Source: Eledone cirrhosa
Lineage: Eukaryota > Mollusca > Cephalopoda > Octopoda > Eledonidae
Length of the DNA stretch: 64,000 nt
Assembly: GCA_964016885.1 (NCBI GenBank)
Contig: OZ024757.1
Coordinates: 14,961,423-15,025,422, forward strand
Direction: 5' to 3'
This document shows positions 54,696-64,000 of the stretch, one piece after another. The notes beneath the pieces are model-generated. The model made no database searches, was not told where the DNA came from, and worked only from the letters and a program-made list of their open reading frames with translations. Position 1 is the stretch's first letter; every line of letters begins with the position of its first letter. A program made the translations under genes and the position numbers.

Positions 54696-55492
54696 TAATA
54701 TATGTTTATATATGTGTTTGTGAGTGGTGTGTGTGATTGTATGCATGAATGAGTGTTGGTATGTGAGTGGCGTGTGTGTGGTTGTGGTTTGTATGCATGA
54801 GTGTTTGTGTGTGCGGCGTGTCAATAAGTTTTTTTCTTTTTAATGACCATGCTGTAAAATGGAGGGGTAGAGAGGGCCCTTGAGTCTAGTAAGACATCCT
54901 CTCTAGTGCTGGTGGCACAAATAAAAGCACCCAGTCCATGCTGTAAAGTGGCGCTGGTGTTAGGAAGGGCATCCAACCAGTGTATCAATGCCAAAACGCT
55001 TATCAGCACAGCAACAAAACAGCATAGGAACAACAACAAAATATGAAGATGTCGCATCTCAGAGTTGCAACACTTAATGTTGGCACTCTCAGAGGTAGAT
55101 CTGCTGAAATAGCGGAGATGCTGGAGAGAAGGCAGGTGGATGTGTGCTGCGTGCAAGAGGTGAGATGGAGAGGTGCCTCTGCGAGACTAGTCGTAGGCAA
55201 GCGTCTTAGCTATAAGCTATTCTGGGTAGGTAAGGATGATGGGCTAGGGGGAGTAGGCATTTTCCAGGCTGAGAAATGGATCAATAAGACAATAGAGGTA
55301 GTTCAAATTAGTAATCGAATAATTAAGCTTAGATTAGTTGTAGGTAGGAGACTACTGACAATCATCTCGGCCTATGCTCCCCAAGCAGGCCTAGGCAAAG
55401 ATGAGAAAGACTGCTTTTATGAGCAACTTTTGCAAACAACCACAATGACAGAGGACGGAGACATTGTTATGCTAGCAGGAGACTTCAATGGT
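54696..55492 (+). repeat. RTE LINE copy R2: 5' region and start of endonuclease, left copy of 0.8-kb repeat
   Basis: 54696-55492 is nearly identical (about 98%) to 57732-58536. It includes (GT)-rich DNA, the LINE 5' region (54842-55042: CATGCTGTAAAATGGAGG, TGGTGTTAGGAAGGGCATCC) and the start of the reading frame at 55043 (SHLRVATLNVGTLRGRSAEI, VCCVQEVRWRG, ISAYAPQAG). It ends at AGDFNG, after which TTATTATTA and LINE T3 follow. Only the first ~150 codons of the LINE are present. Confidence 0.92.
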
Positions 55493-55750
55493 TATTATTA
55501 TTAATGACTTCAATTATTATTAATGGCCGCACAAGTGTGAAGACAGACAAGTCTGCGGGGAAAAGGTTCGTAGCTTTAAGCTCTTTTAAAGTGTCTTTTT
55601 TTTTGTATTTTCTTGTCATTAACGAAACTTAAGGTACACATCTTGATTTAAAGAGAGGGATACCTCTCAATATTCGGGCTTTAAGCCCGAATATTCAGAT
55701 TTATTTTTTTAAATCTTCGAAAAAAATCGCTTCCCCACCAAAAGAAAATT
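55493..55750 (+). promoter_or_regulatory. T3 5' UTR with conserved hairpin
   Basis: It opens with TTATTATTATTAATGACTTC and TTATTATTAATGG. ATTCGGGCTTTAAGCCCGAAT at 55674-55694 is a perfect 10-bp-arm palindrome in the place of the T1 and T2 hairpins. ORF1 ATG is at 55751. Confidence 0.65.
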
Positions 55751-57697
55751 ATGGAAATTTTCGACCTTGAAACGGTAAACAACGTTCAGGTCAAAAGTTT
55801 AAAGGCAGCCACTGCAGATTTCACCACGACTACGATGGCTACAGTCATGCCTGTCATCCACTCTACTGAATGCGAAGGCAAAACTAAAAAGCTACCATCA
55901 CAACCTTCTGCCATAGCAGCAGTATCATCTGAAAACGACATCACCACCACGACAACAACTCAGAGCAATAACGACAAAAACACCGACAGCTTCAATGTAA
56001 ACAAGGATGGCGGTGGCAACAGCAAGAATGAAAACAACAACAATAAGAGCATCAGAAACACCACATTTGCTGCAGCAGCAGCAGCAAAAACAAAGCGCTT
56101 ATTGAATATCGATATTGATATTAGCGATAAAGACGAACAGTTGGCCAAAGCGTGGAGGCTAATTAAACGGGAGAAGTCCTGGGCAAACCTGACCATCCCG
56201 GACGAAACAATAGCGGCCATGCAAAGGAGGATGGTGCTCTTTCGATGTATTTCGGTGCAGACACGAAAAGTGGAACTTGCGAGCCAAGCAGAGGTAGAGG
56301 CTGCTTTAGAGTACATCGGAAGTAACATAGAGTACAAAGCAAGAGGCAAACAGTTCGGTACCATCTCGGTACTGTTCAAATCCGAGGCCCTCGCTATTAA
56401 GCACTCGGTGATCCCCTGCAGAACGGAACGCATTATCATGCATCCGTCCTATATGGGTAAAAGGACAGTGAAGGTACGCATTCCCAGCATCACACCAGGA
56501 ATGAACATATGGTGGCTGCTGGGATGCGTAATCGAGGAGGGGACAAACACCACCCTCCTGGACATCAAAAGGACAGAGAGAGAAGACTGGTCCGGAATGG
56601 ATTTGGAGATTCTTCTCCAAATGAAACCGGAGGATATAAATAACATCCCAGATTTTGCCTGCCTGCAGGACGGGACAACAATCCAACTAATGATTGACGG
56701 AAGAAGGCCACGTTGCTTCGTTTGTGGGGAAGCCACGCATCTTCAAGCCTTCTGCCCTCAGCGCAAAAATGCAGGGGGTCGCAAACCTCCTTTGTTGCCA
56801 ACGCCAGTGTCAGCACGGAAAGCTGCACCACCACCACCACCACCAAAAACAACATCAACAAAAACACGGACACCAACATCAAAAGCAGCCGGATCACCAC
56901 CAACACCAAAACCAATCCAAGGAGAAAACGAGGAAAGCTCTCCCACTCCCCCTACCCCCCCAACTATATATACATAGACAAAAAAAAAATAAACGCACAC
57001 ACAGACACAGAAACACTCACAGACACAGACCCTTTGTCTTCCAGCAGCGAAGATGAAGGAAAACCCCAAAGTGCAAAAAAAACAGAGAAAACTCACAAAA
57101 AAAAAAAGCCCCAACAAAACACAAAAACACACACAACAAAAAATACAGACACCACTAACGCAGACACTTCCCCAATAACATCAGCACCATCAGCAACATC
57201 GACACCACCTCCACAATCCCCGAAACGCAAACAACCTAAACAAACACAAGTACAAATAAACACACAAATACCTGAAATTGCAGACACCACACCTACAACA
57301 AACATAGACTTACCCGAAACAACACCACCACCTTCACCAAAACGAAAACAAATAAAACCACACCAACAAAATGTTAAAAAACTTTGTGCTTGTCAGAAGG
57401 GCCAACGATAAACTGATGGCCCTCTTAGCGCGAAGCGAGGACATTCAAACAGAGGGGGAGATTTTTGAAATGAGCACATTTTGCGTGCCAGAAGATTTGC
57501 TTCTGGTCCGAATGTCACTCAATTCCTTCAAAGAAATTCGAGAGAGCTTTCCTCAAGACGTGGGAAACCCGAATGTGAAACCCACATCAAGACTTTTAAA
57601 GGGGTTCCCAAAAGAAACCCCACCAACCATGGAGGTCGAACCACCCGACCTTCACAAGACCCGGGAGGTAAGTAAACCTTCCCTCTCTCTCTCTTAG
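55751..57697 (+). pseudogene. Tx1-like LINE T3 ORF1, frameshifted
   Basis: The first 408 codons are open (55751-56977): a Thr/Asn-rich N-terminus, TFAAAAAAKTKRLL, conserved WAN and FRCISVQTRK regions, WWLLGCVIEEG, and zinc knuckle CFVCGEATHLQAFC (about 56714-56755). Homology then continues in a second frame (DPLSSSSEDEGKPQ; about 56950-57400) and returns to a third segment from 57371 (MLKNFVLVRRANDKLMALLA). This final segment ends LHKTREVSKPSLSLS with a one-base loss at the GGTAAGT site. It aligns along its whole length with T1 ORF1, and more closely with T1 than with T2. Confidence 0.9.
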
Positions 57698-57703
57698 CTT
57701 ACC

Positions 57704-57733
57704 AATATGGCCATATTAAGAGTAGGAAGTTTA
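57704..57733 (+). pseudogene. First nine codons of T3 ORF2
   Basis: ATGGCCATATTAAGAGTAGG gives MAILRVGSL, the start of a Tx1-like ORF2 (compare 23047). It is cut off at 57733 by the right copy of the 0.8-kb repeat. The element therefore keeps its 5' end and lacks its whole 3' half. Confidence 0.85.
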
Positions 57734-58536
57734 ATATATGTTTATATATGTGTTTGTGAGTGGTGTGTGTGATTGTATGCATGAATGAGTGTTGGTATGT
57801 GAGTGGCGTGTGTGTGGTTGTGGTTTGTATGCATGAGTGTTGGTGTGTGAGTGTTTGTGTGTGCGTCGTGTCAATAAGTTTTTTTTTTTTAATGACCATG
57901 CTGTAAAATGGAGGGGGTAGAGAGGGCCCTTGAGTCTAGTAAGACATCCTCTCTAGTGCTGGTGGCACAAATAAAAGCACCCAGTCCATGCTGTAAAGTG
58001 GCGCTGGTGTTAGGAAGGGCATCCAACCAGTGTATCAATGCCAAAACGCTTATCAGCACAGCAACAAATAGGAACAACAACAAAATATGAAGACGTCGCA
58101 TCTCAGAGTTGCAACACTTAATGTTGGCACTCTCAGAGGTAGATCTGCTGAAATAGCAGAGATGCTGGAGAGAAGGCAGGTGGATGTGTGCTGCGTGCAA
58201 GAGGTGAGATGGAGAGGTGCCTCTGCGAGACTAGTCGTAGGCAAGCGTCTTAGCTATAAGCTATTCTGGGTAGGTAAGGATGATGGGCTAGGGGGAGTAG
58301 GCATTTTCCAGGCTGAGAAATGGATCAATAAGACAATAGAGGTAGTTCAAGTTAGTAATCGAATAATTAAGCTTAGATTAGTTGTAAGTAGGAGACTACT
58401 GACAATCATCTCGGCCTATGCTCCCCAAGCAGGCCTAGGCAAAGATGAGAAAGACTGCTTTTATGAGCAACTTTTGCAAACAACCACAATGACAGAGGAC
58501 GGATACATTGTTATGCTAGCAGGAGACTTCAATGGT
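57732..58536 (+). repeat. Right copy of the 0.8-kb repeat
   Basis: Matches 54696-55492. Differences include an extra GGTGTGTGAGTG-type stretch near 57840 and loss of ACAGC near 58067. It continues without a break into the rest of RTE copy R3. Confidence 0.92.
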
Positions 58537-61127
58537 CATGTTGGACAGCTCCAGGAAGGTTACACTCGGATACATGGTGGGCACGGTTACGGTTCAAGAA
58601 ATGAAGGAGTGAGACTTCTTGAATTTTGTGATGCGGGTACATTGACTATTTGCAACACAAACTTCCAGAAACCTGCCAATCACCTAATAACCTACAAATC
58701 TGGTGAGCACATAAGCCAGATTGACTTCCTGCTAGTTAGGCAGCGGGACAGGCAGATAGTGTCTAATACCAAGGCATACCCTGGGGAAGAATGTACCCCA
58801 CAGCATAGGTTAGTTGTTAGTGATATCTCAGTAAGCAAGAGATGGAATGAGACATATAGGAAGGTGTGGAGAAGAAAGGTCTGGAAGCTAAAAGACCTTT
58901 CACTAAAATACAAATTTAGGAAAGCCCTTCAAGATGTATATGACGAAAAAGAAGACGATTTAGAGACGTATGACATAGATAATAACTGGAATTTCTTACG
59001 CGACAACTTGCTGCAGGCTACTGACGAAACCTGTGGGTGGAGCAGAGCTCCAACCAGACAAAGAGTGACCTGGTGGTGGAACAGCACAGTAGATAAGGCT
59101 ATTAGAGACAAAAGACTAGCATGGAAGGCTTGGAAAAAGGGTGGGAGTAGGGAAGAATATACAGCCACTAAGAGATAAGCTAGACGTCAGGTGTACTTAG
59201 CACGCAGGGAGGCAGAGAGTAGGAGGTTTGCCAATGTTCTGCGATGGGAAGATCAGAGGCGTGCGGTGTTCCACATTGCAAGGCAGTGTGTCAATGCAAA
59301 TCAGGATGTTGTTGGAGATAAATGTGTCCGGAATGATGCCGGTGTACTTAGTGTCACGAATGATCAGAAAAAGGAGGCCTGGAAATGTCGTTATGAGAGA
59401 CTGATGAATGTGGAGAACGAATGGGAGAGAGAGAAATTACCCTTGGTGGATCCGACAGAGGGACCAGCTATTGAGATTGACGAATATAGGGTCCAAGAGG
59501 CGATTAAGGAAATGAAAAATGGTAAGGCTGCCGGACCATCGGGAATAGTTGCTGAGATGCTGAAGGCATCAGGGGACGTAGGCACTAAACTGGTTGCACG
59601 CATCATCAATCAGGCTATATATGTGGTGTCATACCCAAAGACTGGTGCAGCAGTATTCTCATAAATTGCTACAAAGGTAAAGGAGATGCTTTCGAAAGGA
59701 GCAATTATAGGGGTATAAAACTGATAGATCAGGTTATGAAAGTGGCAGAAAGGATTTTAGCACAACTAATTAGAGAAAGGGTCAAACTAGATGAGATGCA
59801 GTTTGGTTTTGTGCCTGGGAAGAGTACAACAGATGCCCTCTTCTTGGTGAGACAATTGCAAGAGAGGTTCTTAGAGAAGAATAAGCCACTATACTTAGCC
59901 TTTGTTGACCTAGAGAAGGCCTTTGATAGGGTACCCCGATCTGTCATCTGGTGGTCCCTAAGGAAGCTAGGTGTTGAGGAATGGCTTGTGAGGACAGTGC
60001 AAACTTTATACAGAGGTACTCTCAGTAAAGTCAGGGTAGGAATGGAGTTTAGTGAGGAATTCCAGATACAAGTAGGAGTACATCAGGGTTCGGTCCTCAG
60101 CCCGCTCTTGTTCATTATAGTCCTCCAAGCCATAACAGAGGAGTTTAAGACTGGCTGTCCATGGGAACTTCTCTATGCTGACGATCTGGTTCTTATAGCA
60201 GAATCAGTAGAGGAGCTAGAGAATAAATTCTGGCTATGGAAACAGCAGTTGGAAGCAAGAGGACTGAGAGTGTATCTAGCTAAGACAAAAGTGTTGATGA
60301 GTAGAAAAGAGGACAAAACCCTGATTCCGACAGGGAAATGGCCATGTTCGATATGCAGAAAAGGAACTGGCATAAATTCTATAAAATGCACACAATGCAG
60401 ATCCTGGGTACACAAGAGATGTAGCGGGATAGCAGGCAAACTAACAGGTAGGGAGAAATATGTATGCAGTAAATGTACAGGGAAATTAGACAGTAGAAGT
60501 CGCACTGACAGACACATTTTTTAAATGCAAGAGGGCGCTATAGAAGTGGTGGATAGCTTCCGGTACCTAGGAGATCAGATTAGCATGGGAGGAGGGTGTT
60601 CCGAGGCCATAGTATCTAGAATAAGGATGGGTTGGAAGAAGTTTAGGGAGCTGCTTCCTCTGTTGACGAAGAAGGGTTTCTCCCTGCGTACGAAAGGCCG
60701 GTTGTATGATGCCTGTGTGAGGAGCGCGATGCTGCATGGTAGTGAGACATGGGCAGCAACTGCAGAGGATATGCGACGGCTGGAGAGAAATGAGGCAAGC
60801 ATGCTCCGTTGGATGTGCAGTGTAAATGTGTTGAGAGAGAAACCGTGTCTGAGAGGGATAGAATGTAGTGTACGGGAGAGGAGACTGAGGTGGTATGGAC
60901 ATGTGATGCGCATGGAGGATGACCGATGGGTGAAGAAGTGCCAAGAATTGCCAGTTGAAGGAAGACGTGGGAGAGGTAGACCACGAAAAACATGGGCGGA
61001 GGTGGTGAGAATAGACCTCAGATCATTGAAGCTCACGGTGGAGATGACGAGGGACCGTGACGAATGGAGAGATGCTGTGCTGAATAAGACCCGTCCCACC
61101 CTTGCAAGCAGGGAAAAGCGGACGTAA
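58087..61127 (+). pseudogene. RTE-like LINE copy R3: endonuclease-RT-PHD-like finger-C-terminal domain
   Basis: The frame starts ATGAAGACG at 58087. APE endonuclease: VATLNVGTLRGRSAEIAEML, VCCVQEVRWRG, ISAYAPQAG, AGDFNGHVG, QIDFLLVRQRDRQ. RT from about 59480: KNGKAAGPSGIVAEMLKA, QFGFVPGKSTTDALFLVRQL, LAFVDLEKAFDRVP (A), VHQGSVLSPLLFIIVLQ (B), LLYADDLVLIAES (active site). Then CSICRK..CTQC..HKRC..CSKC (about 60345-60480), a C4HC3 pattern. The C-terminus has RYLGDQIS, MLHGSETWAATAEDMRRLER, RRLRWYGHVMRMEDD and RRGRGRPRKTWAEVV. Lesions: TAA 59176-59178, one base lost near 59621, TAA 60522-60524. RTE/BovB-like assignment is by remembered motifs. Confidence 0.94.
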
Positions 61128-61145
61128 AATGATGATGATGATGAT
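61085..61145 (+). other. R3 3' end with (ATG)n tail
   Basis: CCCTTGCAAGCAGGGAAAAG and CGGACGTAAAATGATGATGA end the LINE. The coding frame runs almost to the tail, leaving a very short 3' UTR, as in RTE elements. It matches the end of the non-autonomous element at 15553. Confidence 0.85.
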
Positions 61146-61148
61146 TAG

Positions 61149-61340
61149 TTAGTATTCAGTTTTGGTTTTAAGTTTTACTGGTTGCGCATTTCTAATGCTT
61201 TTCAAAAATAATTTTGAGATAGAGCGTCCGTGATGTTTGCTCTGATCAGAGCAAACATCACGGACGCTCTATCTCAAAATTATTTTTGAAAAGCATTAGA
61301 AATGCGCAACCAGAAAACTTAAAACCAAAACTGAATACTA
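61149..61340. repeat. Near-perfect palindrome, ~95-bp arms, no loop
   Basis: TTAGTATTCAGTTTTGG at the left mirrors CCAAAACTGAATACTAA at the right. The arms meet at GCTCTGATCAGAGC (centre 61245/61246). I see only a one-base indel near 61183 between the arms. It sits between the RTE tail and the inverted 88-bp repeat. Confidence 0.92.
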
Positions 61341-61344
61341 ACCA

Positions 61345-61433
61345 ATACAATTACTAATTCTCACTTATTCCTAATTAAACTATTTTTCACTGTGAACAAT
61401 TTGTCAGCATTTTCTATTCCGTTTACCAATATA
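61345..61433 (-). repeat. Inverted copy of the 53415-53502 repeat
   Basis: CAATTACTAATTCTCACTTA through CCGTTTACCAATAT; see the partner entry. It is followed by (TA)n and other microsatellites to 61600. Confidence 0.85.
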
Positions 61434-61600
61434 TATATACACACATACATACACATACATATACACACACACATATACATTAATAACAATAATAATAATA
61501 ATAATAACAATAATAATAACGACAACAACAATAATAATATACATATACATATACACATACACGCACACATAAACATATCTATACACACACACGATAGCAA
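61434..61600. repeat. (CATA)n and (AAT)n microsatellites
   Basis: Simple repeats; no gene. Confidence 0.9.
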
Positions 61601-64000
61601 CTAACAGCGCTGCGATCGCATGTGGCTTTTTAGCCCAGCCAATGATCTAAAATGTCTTGCACAGAGTCGACAACCAAAACATTCACTGGGAATAGTCGGC
61701 TGTGGTTGGAGTTTGTGTACTTTTGCATGTCGCTTGAGCCCTCCTGCTGATTTACATTCTCTACCACATGTTTGGCAAGCATGATGAGTAGCATCTCCAA
61801 CAGCAGCCTGGTAGTCAACCACTGGTCTTACTTTATGACTGCGAAGATGACTTTCGAGTCCAGCTTTGCTTAGGCAGAGTCTCGCACACACGCTGCATGT
61901 CAGCACCATAGAAGGACCCTCGCCGTCTGGAAGTGCAACAGCAATGCCCTTCCTCACATCCCGCCTTACTTTCTCGTATGCGATTCGAGATGCCTCAAAG
62001 GCAACTTTTCCCTCATATACAGTCTTTCCCCATTTATTACGATCAGCAGCAATATTTTCCCATGTATCAGCAGAGATGTTAGCGTCTTTCAAGGAATCCT
62101 TATACCTCTTTTTTGGTCTATGTGGCGGTCGTTTTCCTTTAACCAACTCTCCATAAAAGAGTTGTTTTGGTATTCTAGAATCCTTCATCCTGGCAAGGTG
62201 ACCACTCCAACGGAGTCGTTGCTTAAGCACAAGAGCTTCTATACTGTCACACATAGAGCTTTCCAAAATCTCGACATCACTGATGTGGTCTCTCCAGTGA
62301 ACGCCATGGATCCGTCTGAGACACATCTGATGGAAACGCTCCAATTGCTTAAGGTGGTGTCGATATGTGACCCAGGTCTCGCAGGCATAAAGAAGACAAG
62401 AGAGCACACATGCCCTGTACACCTTTACCTTTGTCCTCCTGCATATGTCTCGCTGACCCCAGAGTCGCCTTTCTAGCTTTCCGAAAGCATCACTTGCTTT
62501 CCTAATCCTGAGATTTCACTGTCAAGGTTGCCGTATCGATTGACAGTGCTTCCCAGGTAGACAAACTGATCAACCACTGCAAGTCGTTTGCCATACACAT
62601 AGATGTTTGGTTCAGTGTACTGCTTACCAGGGGCAGGTTGGTACATGACGACGGTTTTCTTGAGACTGACAGTCAGACCTAGGGCAGTGCAAGCGTCAGA
62701 AAATGCATTCAAAATGTGCTGCATATCACTCTGTGTGTGCTACAAGATCGCAATCAACTGCATACAAGAGGTCTCTTATGATTAATGTAAATACTTTTGT
62801 CTTCGCAGCAAAGCGCCTGATGTTAAATATGCTGCCTGAGGTTCGATATCAGATGTAAACACCATGCTCACAATTCCTGAATGCAATACAAAAAACCATT
62901 GCAAAGTATATGGCAAACAGGGTCGGTGCTGGAATATCCATCTGTTTCACTCCATTTTTTACTGAGATAGGCTCCGACATGTTACCTCCGACATTAACCC
63001 AAGCCTTCATGTCATCATGGAAAGACCTAACTAAAGAAAGGAACTTAACAGGGCAACCAAGTTTCTAGAGAACCTTCCATAATGCATCTCTGTTAACAGT
63101 ATCGAAAGCTTTTGTCAGATCGACAAAAACCTGATACAGATCCAAGCCTTGTTCCTGGCACTTCTCCTGCAGCTGTCTAGCTGAGAAGATCATATCAGTA
63201 GTGCCGCGTCCAGCACGAAAACCAGATTGACTTTCAGGAAGAACACAATCTGCAATGTGTGTCAGCAGACGGTCCAGAAGCACCCTACATAAAACTTTCC
63301 CTACGACAGAAAGCAATGATATACCTCTGTAGTTCCCACAATCATTCCTGTTACCCTTTCCCTTGTACAAGACCACCATTACTGCATCTCTCCAGACCTC
63401 AGGTACGGATTCATTAGCCCATATCCTTCCAAACAAAGAGTGAAGATGTTGCAGGAGTCTCACACCACCATATTGTAGGAGCTCAGCATGTATGCCATCC
63501 ATACCTGGAGATCTTCCACTGTTCAGCTTCGAAATAGCCACTGCAACCTCCACCAGCGTCGGAGGTTCTGCGAGAGCTACTTTCACAGGACTTTCTGGAA
63601 TGAGATTGAGGAAATCTTCACTGACAACAGACGGCTGATTCAAAAGATCATCAAAGTGCTCTCGCCACCTTCGTAGATTTCCTTGTGAGTGACGAAGAAG
63701 TTCTTTGCCATCCTTGCTGCGAAGCAGTGTCACCAGAGAAGAAGACGGTCCATAAACCTCACGCAAGAGACTGTACAACAGCTTTGTGTTATTGGAATCT
63801 GACGCAGTTTGTATCTCACCAGCCTTCTCACTCCACTATTGATCCTTCATCTGAGAAAGACTCCGCCTAACACGTGATTTTACATCCTTGAGTTCCTCAT
63901 GCAACGTATTCCTCTCCTGTGGTTTTGCCGTCAAGTAGCATGACAGAGCACGCCTCATATCAGTCAACAAGTCTTCTATATGTTCATCATTCTCATTAAA
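61601..64000 (-). pseudogene. Antisense non-LTR retrotransposon with three C-terminal C2H2 zinc fingers, partial
   Basis: Read leftward from 64000, where it is cut by the window edge. RT N-terminal part (63778-63065): LNSGRSPGMDGIHAELLQYG, NYRGISLLSVVGKVLCRVLL, QSGFRAGRGTTDMIF, VFVDLTKAFDTVNRDALW (motif A). The middle is damaged (62730-63060): the active site reads LLYAVDCDLVA, so the first Asp of YADD is Val, and a CA-run loss shifts the frame near 62745. Thumb piece KKTVVMYQPAPGKQY and FVYLGSTVNRYGNLDSEISG at 62473-62724. C-terminus (62422-61601): SCLLYACETWVTYRHHLKQL, RLRWSGHLARM, then CSVCARLCLSKAGLESHLRSH, CQTCGRECKSAGGLKRHAKVH and CRLCARHFRSLAGLKSHMRS, three C2H2 fingers ending the protein. 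Clade is uncertain. Confidence 0.9.

Overview
The window looks like repeat-rich intergenic DNA from a mollusc, most likely a cephalopod of the octopus type. Three things point there. It carries tRNA-derived SINEs with the familiar cephalopod core. It carries an element ending in (ATG/ATC)n whose ends match what I remember of the commonest cephalopod dispersed repeat. Every long reading frame belongs to a eukaryotic mobile element. I found no host gene, rRNA gene, functional tRNA gene or CRISPR array. Statements about family consensus sequences come from memory, not from a search.

Layout. 1-1.25 kb is a large fold-back element. 2-9.5 kb holds SINE pieces, a deleted Helitron with a SINE inside it, and a dead RTE-like LINE. 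9.5-17.4 kb holds LINE fragments, a Penelope-like element (PLE) bounded by inverted ~221-bp terminal repeats, long palindromes, and four sequences that fold as type I hammerhead ribozymes. 17.4-20.1 kb is AT-rich and geneless. 20.1-34 kb has two head-to-tail Tx1-like LINEs (T1, T2) between two antisense PLE fragments. 34.2-40.1 kb is a young Ty3/Gypsy LTR element of CsRn1 type with identical LTRs and an 82-bp flanking duplication. 40.3-52.7 kb is a mosaic in which a second LTR-type gag-pol element (called G here) is repeatedly joined to PLE sequence; it contains a 3.4-kb direct repeat at an exact 6,266-bp offset. 52.7-61.1 kb holds AT-rich DNA, a 152-bp tandem pair, and an RTE LINE whose 5' 0.8 kb is repeated on both sides of a 3'-truncated Tx1-like LINE (T3). 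61.1-64 kb holds a near-perfect palindrome and an antisense LINE ending in three C2H2 zinc fingers that runs off the window.

Nearly all reading frames carry stops or frameshifts. The least damaged are the CsRn1 element (one gag frameshift, one pol stop), T1 ORF1 (open), the RTE copy at 58-61 kb (two stops, one frameshift) and a 236-codon integrase piece at 41 kb. The most notable signals are the hammerhead ribozymes, the RTE that looks like the autonomous parent of the abundant cephalopod repeat, a conserved 5' hairpin in three diverged Tx1 LINEs, -1 frameshift heptamers in both LTR elements, and a recurring pattern of unusually long direct repeats (43 bp, 82 bp, ~0.8 kb, 3.4 kb) flanking insertions.
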